NCBI RefSeq assembly: GCF_008831285.2
Contig: NW_022204507.1
Coordinates: 744,001 to 808,000 of the forward strand
Direction of reading: 5' to 3'
Source of the DNA: Nymphaea colorata
Taxonomy: Eukaryota > Streptophyta > Magnoliopsida > Nymphaeales > Nymphaeaceae
Length of the DNA stretch: 64,000 nt
Shown: in pieces, positions 34,430 to 45,530 of the stretch
Numbering within the stretch: the stretch's first letter is position 1
Layout: every line of letters begins with the position of its first letter
Made by a program: the position numbers and the translations under genes
Notes under the pieces: model-generated
Told to the model about the DNA's origin: nothing
The model's input: the letters and a program-made list of their open reading frames with translations, nothing else
The model's database searches: none

Positions 34430-36783
34430 TATGACATAATCTGAGTTTTATGTGTATCATAAATGGTGTAAAGAGTTTCTTCAAGTTCATTGAAGAAAAC
34501 AAAACAATTGTTGATGGTAGACTAAAGTGTCCTTGTTAAAAATGCTCAAATATCATTTCACACACACCGTCAAATGTGTTTGATCTATAATATGCCATCG
34601 TTTATCAAAGACATATACATGTTGGTACCATCATGGTGAGACATTGATGCCAACAGTCAATCATGTTGTTAACGAGAAAGAAGAGCAACTTGATGAGGTC
34701 GGCGAATTGCTTGCAGTTGTTTTAGGTGATTTTGGCAACTTGGAATGAATAATAAAGTGGATGATATGAATAGAGATAACTCGCCTCAAAATTTCAATGA
34801 TGGATAATTATATCTTTGATGTCAACAATATACAAAGTCGTCATCGTTACTACATTTAATTCATATTAAGTGTCTGAAAAGTTGGAGAATTAAATCTTTT
34901 GACATGCAGTTGTAGATATTAATTGAAGCATTTTCAAAACATCTCAATTAACTAAATCATATTATAAATCAAAGAAGGCTATTTCAGAATTAGGCGTTGA
35001 CTACAAATAGACGTTCGTCCAAGTAACCGTATATTGTTTTGGAAAGGGCATGCAAAAAAAGAGAAATGTGACATTTGGGGGACATCAAGATGGAGAGAAG
35101 GTGAAAACAAGTCCAAAGGTCAGAAAGTTTCTGCAAACATATTGCATCATTTTCCTTTAATACCAAGACTTAAAAGGTTGTTCATGTTAATAATGAGTGC
35201 TACTGATATGAGAAGGCATGACGAGGATCGTACAAGGGATGATAGTTTAAGACATCCTGCAAATGGCCAAGCTTGAAAATCATTTGACGATTTACATTCA
35301 AACTTTGTAACAGATAGTCAAAATGTTATACTTGGTTTGGTAATTGATGAACCCTTTCAAAAAACCTAAGTGCATCCTGGCATGTATTAATGGTTGCATA
35401 CAATTTGCCTCCTTGGATATGTATGCACCAACCTTCAATAATATTGAGATTATTGACCTTTGGACCAAAATCTCTTGGAATGAAAATTGGTGTTCTTTTG
35501 CAGCTATTGATTGATGAATTAAAAGTGTTATGAAATGAATGAGTAAGAACATATGATGCATTAAAGCATGAATACTTTAAAATGCATGCAACATTATTAT
35601 GAACAATAAATGACATTCTTGCTTATGGAGATTTGTCTGGCTGGAGCATGAAAGGAAATCAGCATGTCCAGTTTGTCACAAAGACACACACACTATGTAT
35701 TTGAAATGCTGTAGAAAATTGTACTACATGAGGCATTGACATTTCTTACCTTCTTATTATAGATTTAGAATAGATAGATCATCTTTCAATGGGAGCATAG
35801 AGTTGCAAATGCACCTTTATTCTTATCTGACATTGATGTATTGAACCAAAGAAATCTAATAAATGAATTCACCATTGATGATATTGGTGAATTGTCTAAT
35901 ATATAATTAAAAAAAAGAGCATATTGTTTGAAGTATCATATCGGAAAGATCTAATGTTGTGACATAATTTGGATGCCTTGCATATAGAAAAGAATGTGTG
36001 TGACAGTATTATTGGAACATTACTAAATATTGAAGGAAAGTAAAAAAAATCACCTTAATGCTTGTATGGGCATAAAAGAATTGAATGTTAGTCATACATT
36101 TCATCCACAAAATGAAGAAGGAAAAGTATATTTACCAGCTGCATCCTTTTGATTGAACAAAGAAGAAAAAATTGTGTTTTATAAAGAATTGAAAGGTTTG
36201 AAAGTCTTGGATGGTTTTGCATTAGTATTTCTCATCATGTCAATCTAAAAGAACATCAACTATCAGTTTTAAAAGCCATAATTATCACATGCACATGCTG
36301 CTTCACTAGATTCTTCCATTAGCATTAAGGATATCATTGCCTAGTCAAGTGGCTTCAATGTTAATCAAGTTTTGCAAATTTTTTAAAGAATTGTATTTGA
36401 TAACAGTGATTCCTAGTGAATTAAGGTTATTACAAGTATGTATAAGTATCATTTTATGTCAAATAAAAAAAATATTTCCACTAAGTTTTTTGTATGTTAT
36501 GGTGTGTTTGACAATACACCTTTGTAATAAGGTGCACATGGAAGGTCATGTGCAATTTTGATGTATGTATCCAATTGAACAGTATGTCTACATATGAATT
36601 CTATATCTTTAATACACTATGCTTTCAAAATCTGAAGAGAATGATCTGTAGCAATTTTCATACTCTTATGTTAGGTATTTGTTGAAGTTAAAAGGCTTTG
36701 TATGCAATAAAAGTCAACCTAAAGATTCAATTACTAAAGGATTTATTGCAGAAAAATGTTTGCAATTTGTTCACATTACCTAT
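34430..36783 (+). pseudogene. CACTA (En/Spm) TNP2-type transposase, N-terminal part, decayed
   Basis: Blocks appear in family order in changing frames. First is GRLKCPC-KCSN (about 34517-34550), the Transpos_assoc domain. Next comes GTSRWREGENKSKGQKV (35079-35130) with FPLIPRLKRLFM and LRHPANGQA, the TNP2 domain. Then NLPPWICMHQPS (about 35400-35435), FGPKSLGM, LSGWSMKG, LDALHIEKNVCDSIIGTLLN (35971-36030) and NLKEHQLSVLKA. From 36337 come CKFFKELY, LCQIKKIFPLSF and MYPIEQY, the DUF4218 region. Stops and frameshifts are frequent. The sequence is cut at 36783 by the retrotransposon LTR and resumes at 60569. Confidence 0.85.
36779..36783. other. Target-site duplication CCTAT (left copy)
   Basis: The five bases before the first LTR match the five after the last LTR (60569-60573). 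Confidence 0.9.
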
Positions 36784-39700
36784 TGTTAACACCCCAAATT
36801 TTTCCACATCAAAATTGAAGCAATGTGAAAATTTCACAAAAGAATTGTGAAAATTTGCAATTTCAAAGCCAATTTCGAATTTAAAGAACAATTAGATTCA
36901 AATCGTGAATTTAACCCGATACACGAATCCCAATGCAGGATTACGAGTCCAAATTCAATTGTAAATGTCATTTGAAATCCAAATCCAATTGCAAAATACA
37001 AATTTTGACTTAGATCCAAGAATTGGATCTAATTCAGTCTAAAATGCTACGTGGGACCTACGTGTGGGCCCCACCTAGCTCGTGTGGTCAAGAGCCCCCC
37101 AGGGGCCATGCCCCCTCCATGTCAAAAAAAATAATAAATAAATATTTTCTCTCAAATTAATTGAAGAAAAGTCATTTTCAAGAAGAAATAAAGGAGAAAC
37201 CTAGGAAAAGAGAGACATTTATGTCTCTCTCTCTTCTTTAACCAGGTCCTCCTTAAAGAAAAAAATCATTTTCAAGGAAGCAATTACTAGACTGGTCAAA
37301 CTCACCTAACCTACTTAATCCAAGTAGGTTTGACCCGGGTGCACTCAAATGTTGTGCCAATTCCAGCTAGGTTCGGTCACCATGGGCTCAACACAGTCAA
37401 AACGTAAGTCTGTCTCATGATCCAATTAATGGACGAAAATAGACTTTGACCGAACCAAACCCACTTTGACTAAACTCAGTCAAAGTACAATTTAGCTCAA
37501 TTAACAGCTTTCTTGACCCAAATTTATCAAATTACCTCAAATAAAGTCAAACTACTTGCAAATGAGCTTTGACTTTGGTCAATTGGTCGAAATTGATCAA
37601 TTTGGACAATTTTGCCCTTCTACGGTCAACTTAAGATTAAAAAGCCTAAAATGGTTTATGAAAGACAAATAAACATTTGAATTTGTCAAATGCATGAATC
37701 AAATACCAAATTTAAATTGAATTTCTCAAGTGAAAGTTTGATTCAGTTGAAATCCATTTTCAATCAAGTTTTGGACGAAAATACCCTTTTCGAACCAAAT
37801 TTGATAAAATTTTTAAATTTTATTAAAATTTAAATTTAATTATCATAATTCAATGGCATTTGGAGCTTAGTAACTAGGTTTTAACCTTATAAGCTCGATT
37901 TCAAACAAAAAAATAAATAAATAGTACAAAATAAGGGCAAAACCCTGTGCAAGGGCATTTTCGTCCAAAATTTTAGTCAAAATGGTCACCTAGGTCTGAA
38001 CCCAAGTTGACCAAACCTAGCCCAGCCCACCTAGCTCGTGGAAATGGGCTGAGAAATGGTCAATTAGAGCCTTTAAAGTCTATTTAACTCATTTTACAAG
38101 TCCTCAAGGTCTTAAGTAAGTTCCCAAGGTGAGTTAAGAAGGTGGTTGAACCCACCTCCTCCTCTATATAAACCTCCCCTTGGCCACTAAGGGGGGGGAC
38201 GAAATTTTGGAGCATTCTATCAAATTGCTGCAGCCAAGGAGCTAGGAGGGAGAAGCCAAGGAAGAGAGAAGAGGTTCGTCCAAGCCCCCTTCCCCTTTTT
38301 CTCCCATTCTCTTCTTCACTTTCTTCTATTCTCCCCATTGATTTTGCTAAGTTAGGGTGCTTAAGTGAACCCTTACTTAGGATTTTCGTGGTGAGAAGCC
38401 CTCTTTACCACTCCAAATTCCAGCAAGCAAGCTATTTCTTATTCTAGCTTTGCTAAGCTTGAATCCACGGTTGGATTCTTGCTTAGGATTGCTTGGGTTA
38501 GAAAACAAGTGAAGACGAAGGACAAACATCAAGACCGACCGCAAGGTAGGTGATCTTAACTCACTTCTCTTCTACTTTAGCTTATTGTTGATTTATTTTA
38601 ATTCCAAAAATTCGTGGGAGGGTTTATTTTCATTTGCTTACGGCTGGGAATGATGTCCAGCTAAGGGAAACCTATGCTTCAATGTACATGTTAATGCATA
38701 ATACATGCATATGTCGGTTTTTCTTAAATATGAACCCAAGTATCAAATTTCGAAATGGGCCCCAAGGCCACGTCCCTTTCAAAGGAACCAACTTAATACC
38801 ATTTTGAACTCCCTACCATGAGAGAATCCCACGGTGAGAAAGTGATTTTGCTACATCACGTATGATGAAAATGCCTATAAGGGATGGATACGTTTTTATG
38901 AATGTGATCCACCCTTGCATGGCAAAATGATGGACGAATAAGCTTGAGTATTGTTTTATTTTCTTTCTTATTCACAGTCATTTTGATTCATGTCTTTCAA
39001 TTTAATTAATCAAGGGTAGTAGGGAAGATTTGAAACAAGTTCTCAATCTTCCTACATAAAAGAACCCAGCCATGAATCATCATGATTCATGAGTCATGCG
39101 GTCCCTTGATAAAATTTCATTTTGAAAAGTAAAGTACGTATATGTATACATTGTTATATATGTACATATATGCATCTGATTTCTTGTCAAAAATTACATT
39201 CCTCCCTTAAAATCAGGTTGGAACATGTTTCCAAACCGGTCTTTAAGGAAATGGGCCATTTTATTGATTTTTCTAGTGCAAGATTATAAATTACTTTCAT
39301 TTCATTTTTACTTAATTTCAGCAAACCCATACGTAAGATGTATGTATGTTGTTGAAATCAGACCATGTTTTATAGGAATTGGTTTAAGAATATCAAAATT
39401 TACGTATTTGAAATACCAACCATCCTAGAATCATCCAAAGGAGTTGATGATTTCATTACTACGAAATCTGGAATTTGAATAGATTTGAAAAACTCATTGT
39501 TTCTATCTAAGAAACAAGTCCTTATTGGAATCAATGTCCACAATTTTCAGCTATTTAAATCAACACAAGGTCTGATTTTTAGCTATTTTGAGACAAAAGT
39601 GGACGTCATCCATGTCTCCCATCCGTTTCAAAGATTGAACTTGACATCATTTATATATTTTCATCATTTTGATAATTTTATGTCAAGCCTCAAGCTTATG

Positions 39701-40605
39701 GACTACATCTCTAATTCATGTGCTTAATCATATAATGAGCACATATAGAGAAAGTCCTACATTTTAATCAATCTTCATGTATAGATTGTATGACGTGCAA
39801 TACGGACTTTGAGAGATTATGAGGGAGTGAAGAATGTATGTTTCATATGAATGAATCTTGATGGATTACGAGAGAGAGAAGAATGAATGTTCCATATAGT
39901 TTCTATTCTCGTTTCATGCATTCACTTTCACTCAAAATCAATGGCACCACATGCACATTCTCAAGAAATTAAGTGATTCAAATTTAAGTTGCAAAAAGTG
40001 ACCAAGTCATATTGCAATGAGAATTTGTAAACTTCACTTAACTTCAAAAGAAAACACAAGCAATGCATTCATAATCTTTTGGCCAAAGTGCATTTGAAAA
40101 ACAACATGTTTTCTAACAATTTGGAACCTATGTTCTTTCAAAAGAATGAATTCTACAAATCACATGATTTGACAAAAGAAGAGTTCAAAATCAATTTTTA
40201 TCATAAGATGATCATCATCATCTAGAGTTCACAACAAAGAACTCAATTCCAAATCTTCAAAAATCCTCAAGAATTATGTGTTTCAAATAACACCAAAACA
40301 AAGGATTTTAAACCAACTTGAAAACCCCCAATATTCAAATTCATTTATTCAAAAAAATGAATTTCGTTTCTTGAATCCAAAACCTCAATGCATAAGCATA
40401 TAGGACTTACATCAATAACTCGTATATGATCCAAATGATCTTTAGTCCTTGGTCTAATTACCCCTGTTAAAGGCAGCAGGAACGGTTGGACCTCGTACCG
40501 ACGAACGGATCCCTTTCTCTTGAAAATTTTCTCAAAACCCCAATTTTAAAAGAATTTTGCTGACTCGCATTTCGACCTTCTTGAAAAGGGAGTGGGGTGC
40601 GAACA
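36784..40605 (+). repeat. First LTR (LTR-A, 3,822 bp)
   Basis: It runs from TGTTAACACCCC to GGGGTGCGAACA and pairs with 56748-60568 at very high identity. A TATA box, tatataaa, at 38165-38172 sits in tcctcctctatataaacctcccc and should drive the element's transcript. The following G-rich and CT-rich leader fits an R/U5 region. Confidence 0.95.
38165..38172 (+). promoter_or_regulatory. Putative TATA box of LTR-A
   Basis: The motif tatataaa lies about 1.38 kb into the LTR, and the same site is conserved in the last LTR at 58129-58136. It is the best core-promoter candidate. Confidence 0.6.
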
Positions 40606-40607
40606 GA

Positions 40608-40625
40608 TGGCACGCCCGGTGGGAC
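40608..40625 (+). other. Putative primer binding site
   Basis: The bases tggcacgcccggtgggac begin two bases after LTR-A. TGG at the start is right for pairing with a tRNA 3' CCA end. Related elements use tRNA-Arg or tRNA-Asp; which tRNA fits here was not checked. Confidence 0.65.
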
Positions 40626-41407
40626 CCGTCATTGTTTGTCTAAAGACTTATTTGGATCATATATGGGTTATTTTCACCAATGTCGGACATCAATTGCACA
40701 AAAAAAAAAAAAAAAATTAAACTCACAAAAATGCATACCGACATCATGTAGTGTACATTGAGGAGATTTCATGAACCTCATTCATTTCAATTTATCCTAC
40801 CCCTCCTCAATTTAAGGATTGTATGCAGCCCATGTATGCTCTCAAAATTTCAAATCTATCTCTTAGGAATGTATGCAATAGAGCCATCTATTTTGCATCT
40901 TCTCATGAATTTTGAAAAACAAATCCTTACCTATATCATATCACGGTCATCATGTTGCCGGGCTATTTCTAGGACATTAGTCCAAGATATAGCCTTACAA
41001 CTGGACCACCCAATTGGACTGAGAAGTCCCCCATTAGTACCGAAACGGACAATAGTCCCGGTATATCGATGGGTGAACAAGGAGAAATGGAGAGCCCAAA
41101 TCTAGAAAACCCTTGGAGGAGTCAATGCTAGTACCATAAATTTGGTATATAGGTATACCATAAATTTTGGATAAATAAAGAATCATTTACCCATTTATTT
41201 TCCATAGGTTCCAAGACCAATTTTCAAAATAATGCATATAGGCAAGAGTCCTAGGAATTGCATTATCAATTTTTCATTAAATGCTTGTTTGGACGCATGT
41301 GATGTTTTACTTTGCCCCTAAGTCCATGTCCAAACCCAATGTCAAAACTCTTCTCGAGTCTCTATTGGGTCAATTCATGTCAAAGTCTAATACCTTCTCT
41401 TGTCTAG
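40626..41407 (+). other. 5' untranslated part of the Ogre-type internal region
   Basis: It is non-coding apart from a 115-codon frame (40758-41105) with no recognisable motif. It contains an A run near 40700-40716. It separates the PBS from the first gene. Confidence 0.5.
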
Positions 41408-42619
41408 ATGGACTCAGAAAGTATCTTCCCATATGACCACATCCTATTCGGGTCATGTCAAGGCCGATCCGGACTTCGCATCATCCCAAGTGGAGTCTAC
41501 CTACCTCAGTGGTATCTTTCATGGTACCCAACTTTTCGGTGTATGTTCCCGGATCACTTAGAGGATTGCGGTCTTGAAGAAGCAGTCAGTCTTGCCATAC
41601 AGCCTATCAATGGCAATCTAATCCATGCAATTGCTGAAAGATGGAACCCAAGGACCAACACATTCTGGTTTCCATGGGGTGAAATGACAATCACTCTTGA
41701 TGAGTTCTCCAACATTATGGGTTTGCCAGAACCAAAAGGTGACCCAAGAGGTCCAATTGAAGACCAGTTCCTTGTAAACCAAGGTCAAGTCAAAACTCTA
41801 GAAGTGATTCGTAAACTCACAGGGAAAAGGAGTTGGCATTTTCTAGAGAAAGATGGACATCAATATCTTCAACTACAAGAGCTTGGTGAAACATACTCCC
41901 AATTTGTCAACCCTGCGTCACTATCTAGAACTGTTGCAGACAAGTACAAAAACTCCATAGTGACTTGTACCGTGGGTCTTATCTTCTTCAATAATGAAGA
42001 ACACATAATGGATTTCCGCATAGCTCGCCTCTTCAGAAAATGGGGGCATGTCCAAGTCCGTCACATTTCCATAGCAATGGCAGCCTTGGCATTCCTTTAC
42101 AGAGGGTTGGCCAAATTTTCAATTGGAGATGCAGACTCGATAGAAGGATGTGTCTTTGCACTGCAAGCATGGTTCTACAAACATGTGGGGCCACAATCAT
42201 GTCATTTTCAAAACACAGACGGTCAGTTATCTAGTATGGAGCACTACCGCAGAAAGATGGAGGAAGTTGATGACTCCACCATCATTTGGGACTTCTTTGA
42301 TCGAGAGGTCATCAAGTCAAGATACACTTACAACCCAGTCAGAGGAAGTCTTCTATTGGGACCGTTTTTCATAATTGAATATCATCCAGAGCGTTGCCTC
42401 AGGCAATTCTCACTGCGTCAGAGGAAGGCATATCCAATTGAGTCGGAAGGAGCCATTGTGGAGTGTGAACTAGACACTGAAGAGTGGTCCGGGATATACA
42501 CCTATGCCCAGCAATGTTGGGAATCATTTGCTCACTTGTATCTTGTCCTTGGTCCAGGAATGGGTTCCGAATATGTAAAATGGTGGGATGAAGTTCGCCC
42601 ATCTATCCTTCTGTCCTAG
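41408..42619 (+). CDS. Ogre ORF1: plant mobile domain (PMD) protein, 403 aa, intact
   Basis: An uninterrupted frame lies upstream of gag on the same strand. Residues 79-107 read WNPRTNTFWFPWGEMT and LDEFSNIMGLP, the hallmark of the plant mobile domain (aminotransferase-like PMD). In cellular homologues such as MAIN and MAIL1 the matching text is W.P.T.TF.....E.T.TL.D...L.GLP. Later pieces also fit: RIARLFRKWGHVQVRH, MAALAFLYRGL and ALQAWFYKHVG. The function in elements is unknown; the cellular relatives act in gene silencing and genome stability. Ogre-type elements commonly carry an extra ORF before gag. The frame is open over its whole length although gag-pol nearby is broken. It lies too far upstream to appear in the second internal copy. 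Confidence 0.8.
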   Translation: MDSESIFPYDHILFGSCQGRSGLRIIPSGVYLPQWYLSWYPTFRCMFPDHLEDCGLEEAVSLAIQPINGNLIHAIAERWNPRTNTFWFPWGEMTITLDEFSNIMGLPEPKGDPRGPIEDQFLVNQGQVKTLEVIRKLTGKRSWHFLEKDGHQYLQLQELGETYSQFVNPASLSRTVADKYKNSIVTCTVGLIFFNNEEHIMDFRIARLFRKWGHVQVRHISIAMAALAFLYRGLAKFSIGDADSIEGCVFALQAWFYKHVGPQSCHFQNTDGQLSSMEHYRRKMEEVDDSTIIWDFFDREVIKSRYTYNPVRGSLLLGPFFIIEYHPERCLRQFSLRQRKAYPIESEGAIVECELDTEEWSGIYTYAQQCWESFAHLYLVLGPGMGSEYVKWWDEVRPSILLS

Positions 42620-42802
42620 ATTGTCATGTCTAGTTCATTGTCATTAAGCCAAAATTTGTCAAGTTTTGTCAAGTTATGTTAAACTTTGTCAAGTTTTGTC
42701 ATTCTCATCTTTCTTTTAATATGTAATCAAAATTTGTCACCTCTCATCAATTCACATCCTAACATTTTCAATTTTTCTTCTTGCAAGGTGAACATCCGCT
42801 TT

Positions 42803-43251
42803 ATGGTTGAAACCAGAAGCCAAATCAGGAGAAGGAGTGAAATGGAGCTTGATCAACCTTTTATAGGAGACAGGGGAGAAGAATCCTCCTCAGAAACACC
42901 TCCCAAGCTGGAAATAAATGACCCAGAATTTGAGGAATACAGAAGATTCCGGAAATACATGATCATGTTCAATGAAGAACAAGCGCAGGCAGAAAAAGCC
43001 AAAAAGAAAGGGAAGAAAACAAGAAAGTACTCATCAAGCAGTTCAGACTCTTCTGAAGACGCTACAACAGAATCTAGTAGTGAGGAAGAACCGAAAACTC
43101 CCAAGAAAAAGAAGAAGGGAGAATCCTGGAAAACAAAAATCCAGGAAGTTGAAAAAAAGTTAAATGCAGTACAACTTAAAGGCAAGAACAAGAGGAATTT
43201 CACTTGCGAAGATTTCTACGAAAGCTTCGAAAATGACAAACACATAAAAAC
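42803..43251 (+). pseudogene. N-terminal part of Ogre Gag (frameshifted)
   Basis: A frame opening MVETRSQIRRR at 42803 is followed by an acidic segment. A Ser/Glu/Lys-rich stretch (SSSSSDSSEDATTESSSEEE, then KKKKKG) and a lysine-rich possible coiled coil (about residues 106-130) come next. It reaches CEDFYESFENDKH near 43206-43240 and then leaves frame. The Gag text continues in another frame from about 43249 (PKKFIKFDGHGDPKAHL). The change of frame falls at a run of five A near 43243-43248, so a one-base loss there is likely. The true start may be 42803 or the upstream ATG at 42686 in the same frame. Confidence 0.7.
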
Positions 43252-45372
43252 TTGCCCAAGAAATTTATCAAATTTGATGGCCATGGAGACCCAAAGGCAC
43301 ATTTGGCCATGTTCTTTGCTGAATGCTACAAATTCCGCCACAATCATAGGGCCCTCTTTCGATGTTTCCCTAGAAGCCTAGAAGGAATTGCAGCACAATG
43401 GTATCGGGAACACATCAACCCAGTGGAATTGAAAAATTTTGACATGTTAATCAACCTTTTCATCGAAAGGTTCATTCAAAACGTTGAAACTGCACCAACG
43501 ATCACCACATTATGCTATCTAAAACAGAGGCCAGGTGAAAAGGTGAGAGATTTTATTCAGAGGTGGAGGTCTTCTTGCAACAAGATGAGAGACCCAATCT
43601 CTCAATCCCATGCACTGGGATTGATCGTAAACAATTTGACACAACCATTAAGGAGCCTCATTTCCAATGCTCCAATCAAGTCTTTCATCGATCTCACTGA
43701 GAGGGCAGAATGCATTGAAGCAGGAATTGAGAATGGAGCTTTTGATGCTGTCATCTCGGTAAAAGTAAGGGAAGATACAAAAAAGAATAGCAGAAGTCAG
43801 AATGCTCCAGCCAACATCGTGGCCAACGCTGCAGCCTTCAAGAAAGAAAAGTCCGAATATCCTAAGAATAAAGGGGTAATGGACAAAGCTAGTGGCAGTA
43901 GTAGTGGCACCAAAAACAAACATCCTGGATGGGGGTACGATAGAAAATTTACCCCATTACAACAAAGTTATGAAGAGGTCATGCATATGCTAATCGAAAG
44001 AGGTACTCTGTTTCTCCCAAAAGTCTCCAACCCCCCACCAATGATGGGGAAAAACAAAGAGCAATTCTGCAAATTTCATCGCGCTCCAGGACATGATACA
44101 GAAGACTGCCTTGTACTTAAAAATATTGTGCAAGATGCAGTTGACAAAGAAATAATCAAAGAGGTCAGTGAACAGCCGGACATTCTCAAGAATCCTTTTC
44201 CTAAACATGGCAAAGGAATAGTTTCGATGGTCAGATTTTCAACAGGTCGTCAAATTATGGTGACAAACAAAAGGGATACAGCGTCCCTGGATTTCTTTGG
44301 ATTGCTTTTCAAACATGATAAAGGATCCATCAATGCACAAACCGGACTGGTTAAACAAGACCATCTGACAGAGATTGATCAGAAGTCACAAGTGTGCGAC
44401 CCTGAACCATTGGAATCCATTTTCAATGAATTGGACCCCTTACCTGAAGTCAAGAAGGGAGGGTTTAGCCCTAACAGGGGGAATGAATGGGCTTTTGAAT
44501 TATGTGAAAATAGTCCGATCATATTCTCTGATAAAGATCTACCAACTGGAGGTGCATCGCACAATGACGCCTTGCACATAGTGATAGAGACAAGGGGCAC
44601 CAGAGTTTCCCACGTTTTAATTGATGGTGGAGCAAGCCTGAACATCTGTCCACAACAAACAGCTCGTGAGTTGGGCATAAGACAGGCTGACTATACTCCA
44701 TCCAAAATTTTCATCCATGGATATGACGGGACAGGACAACCATGCCTAGGATGCATATGTCTGGATTTAAATATTTCTGAGACGTATCATTGGGTTTTAT
44801 TTCATGTGGTGGATATAGAACCCTCCTTCAACTTGTTGCTTGGCAGGCCATGGATCCATGCTACCAATGCAGTTCCCTCCACTCTACATCAGTGTGTCAA
44901 ATGGACTTACAACGGGAATTCTATAACCATCTATGCAGAGGATAGGGAAAGTCGGCTTGTACACCCAATGATTCCGGTACCAACATATACAATTGAGGTA
45001 CCCAGTATTCGAGTCTGCAAAGGAGAAGAAATATCTCAAAGTCTTAGCAGGTTGGCCATTCAGAAACCAAAGAAACAGGTATGGGTGAAAAGGGGTACCA
45101 AACTTGAAACAAGTTACAAAAGTCATCCGTTGTTCAAGAAATTCTGCCAGAATGAGAAAGGATTGGATTTACTCATACGCCATGGCTACCAGCCATTTAC
45201 TGGCCTTGGCAAACATGAAAATGGAATCTTGGAACCAGTTACCTTGACAGGACAACGAGGCACTCAAGCCTTGGGGTGCCAAAGCTATGAAAAAGTGGAT
45301 GTTGAGGAAGAATTCAAGCCAGTACCTTTCGTCAAGAGCAATACCATAGGCGGATGTTCACCATCAATTTGA
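43252..45372 (+). CDS. Ogre Gag-protease with G-patch (copy 1)
   Basis: The frame is open for 706 codons but is counted from a TTG. Its true start is upstream across the frameshift, so it is probably not translated as annotated. Retrotransposon Gag motifs lie at residues 15-110 (AQWYREHINP, FIERFIQ, RPGEKVRDFIQRWRS). A Cys-His motif CKFHRAPGHDTEDC begins at about 273. The aspartic protease core LIDGGASLNICP has Asp near 458, and LLLGRPWIHATNAVPS follows. A G-patch near 638-675 reads LIRHGYQPFTGLGKHENGI. G-patches beside proteases occur in plant Tat elements and some retroviruses and bind nucleic acid. The frame ends in TGA at 45370-45372, with RT in another frame after 119 bases. Confidence 0.85.
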   Translation: MPKKFIKFDGHGDPKAHLAMFFAECYKFRHNHRALFRCFPRSLEGIAAQWYREHINPVELKNFDMLINLFIERFIQNVETAPTITTLCYLKQRPGEKVRDFIQRWRSSCNKMRDPISQSHALGLIVNNLTQPLRSLISNAPIKSFIDLTERAECIEAGIENGAFDAVISVKVREDTKKNSRSQNAPANIVANAAAFKKEKSEYPKNKGVMDKASGSSSGTKNKHPGWGYDRKFTPLQQSYEEVMHMLIERGTLFLPKVSNPPPMMGKNKEQFCKFHRAPGHDTEDCLVLKNIVQDAVDKEIIKEVSEQPDILKNPFPKHGKGIVSMVRFSTGRQIMVTNKRDTASLDFFGLLFKHDKGSINAQTGLVKQDHLTEIDQKSQVCDPEPLESIFNELDPLPEVKKGGFSPNRGNEWAFELCENSPIIFSDKDLPTGGASHNDALHIVIETRGTRVSHVLIDGGASLNICPQQTARELGIRQADYTPSKIFIHGYDGTGQPCLGCICLDLNISETYHWVLFHVVDIEPSFNLLLGRPWIHATNAVPSTLHQCVKWTYNGNSITIYAEDRESRLVHPMIPVPTYTIEVPSIRVCKGEEISQSLSRLAIQKPKKQVWVKRGTKLETSYKSHPLFKKFCQNEKGLDLLIRHGYQPFTGLGKHENGILEPVTLTGQRGTQALGCQSYEKVDVEEEFKPVPFVKSNTIGGCSPSI

Positions 45373-45530
45373 ATCAACAAATCCGCCATCATTTTGTCAT
45401 TTTGTCGTCATTGTACTCAAATAGACCAAGTGTCTTCATTTTGTAATACCTTCAAAAATACAATGACAAATGCAAATTACTTCCATATACAATGTCTCAA
45501 ATTTCATCTAACTTCTTTACAATCTTTAGG
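45373..45530 (+). other. Protease-RT junction with a possible splice acceptor
   Basis: Related Ogre elements carry an intron between gag-protease and RT whose removal joins the frames. Here the stop at 45370 is followed by T-rich non-coding sequence and cttctttacaatctttag, ending at 45529, directly before ATGGCATTTGAGG, where conserved coding begins. That fits an acceptor. The donor was not fixed; gtatggg at 45079 is one candidate but lies inside the G-patch-bearing tail. Confidence 0.4.
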
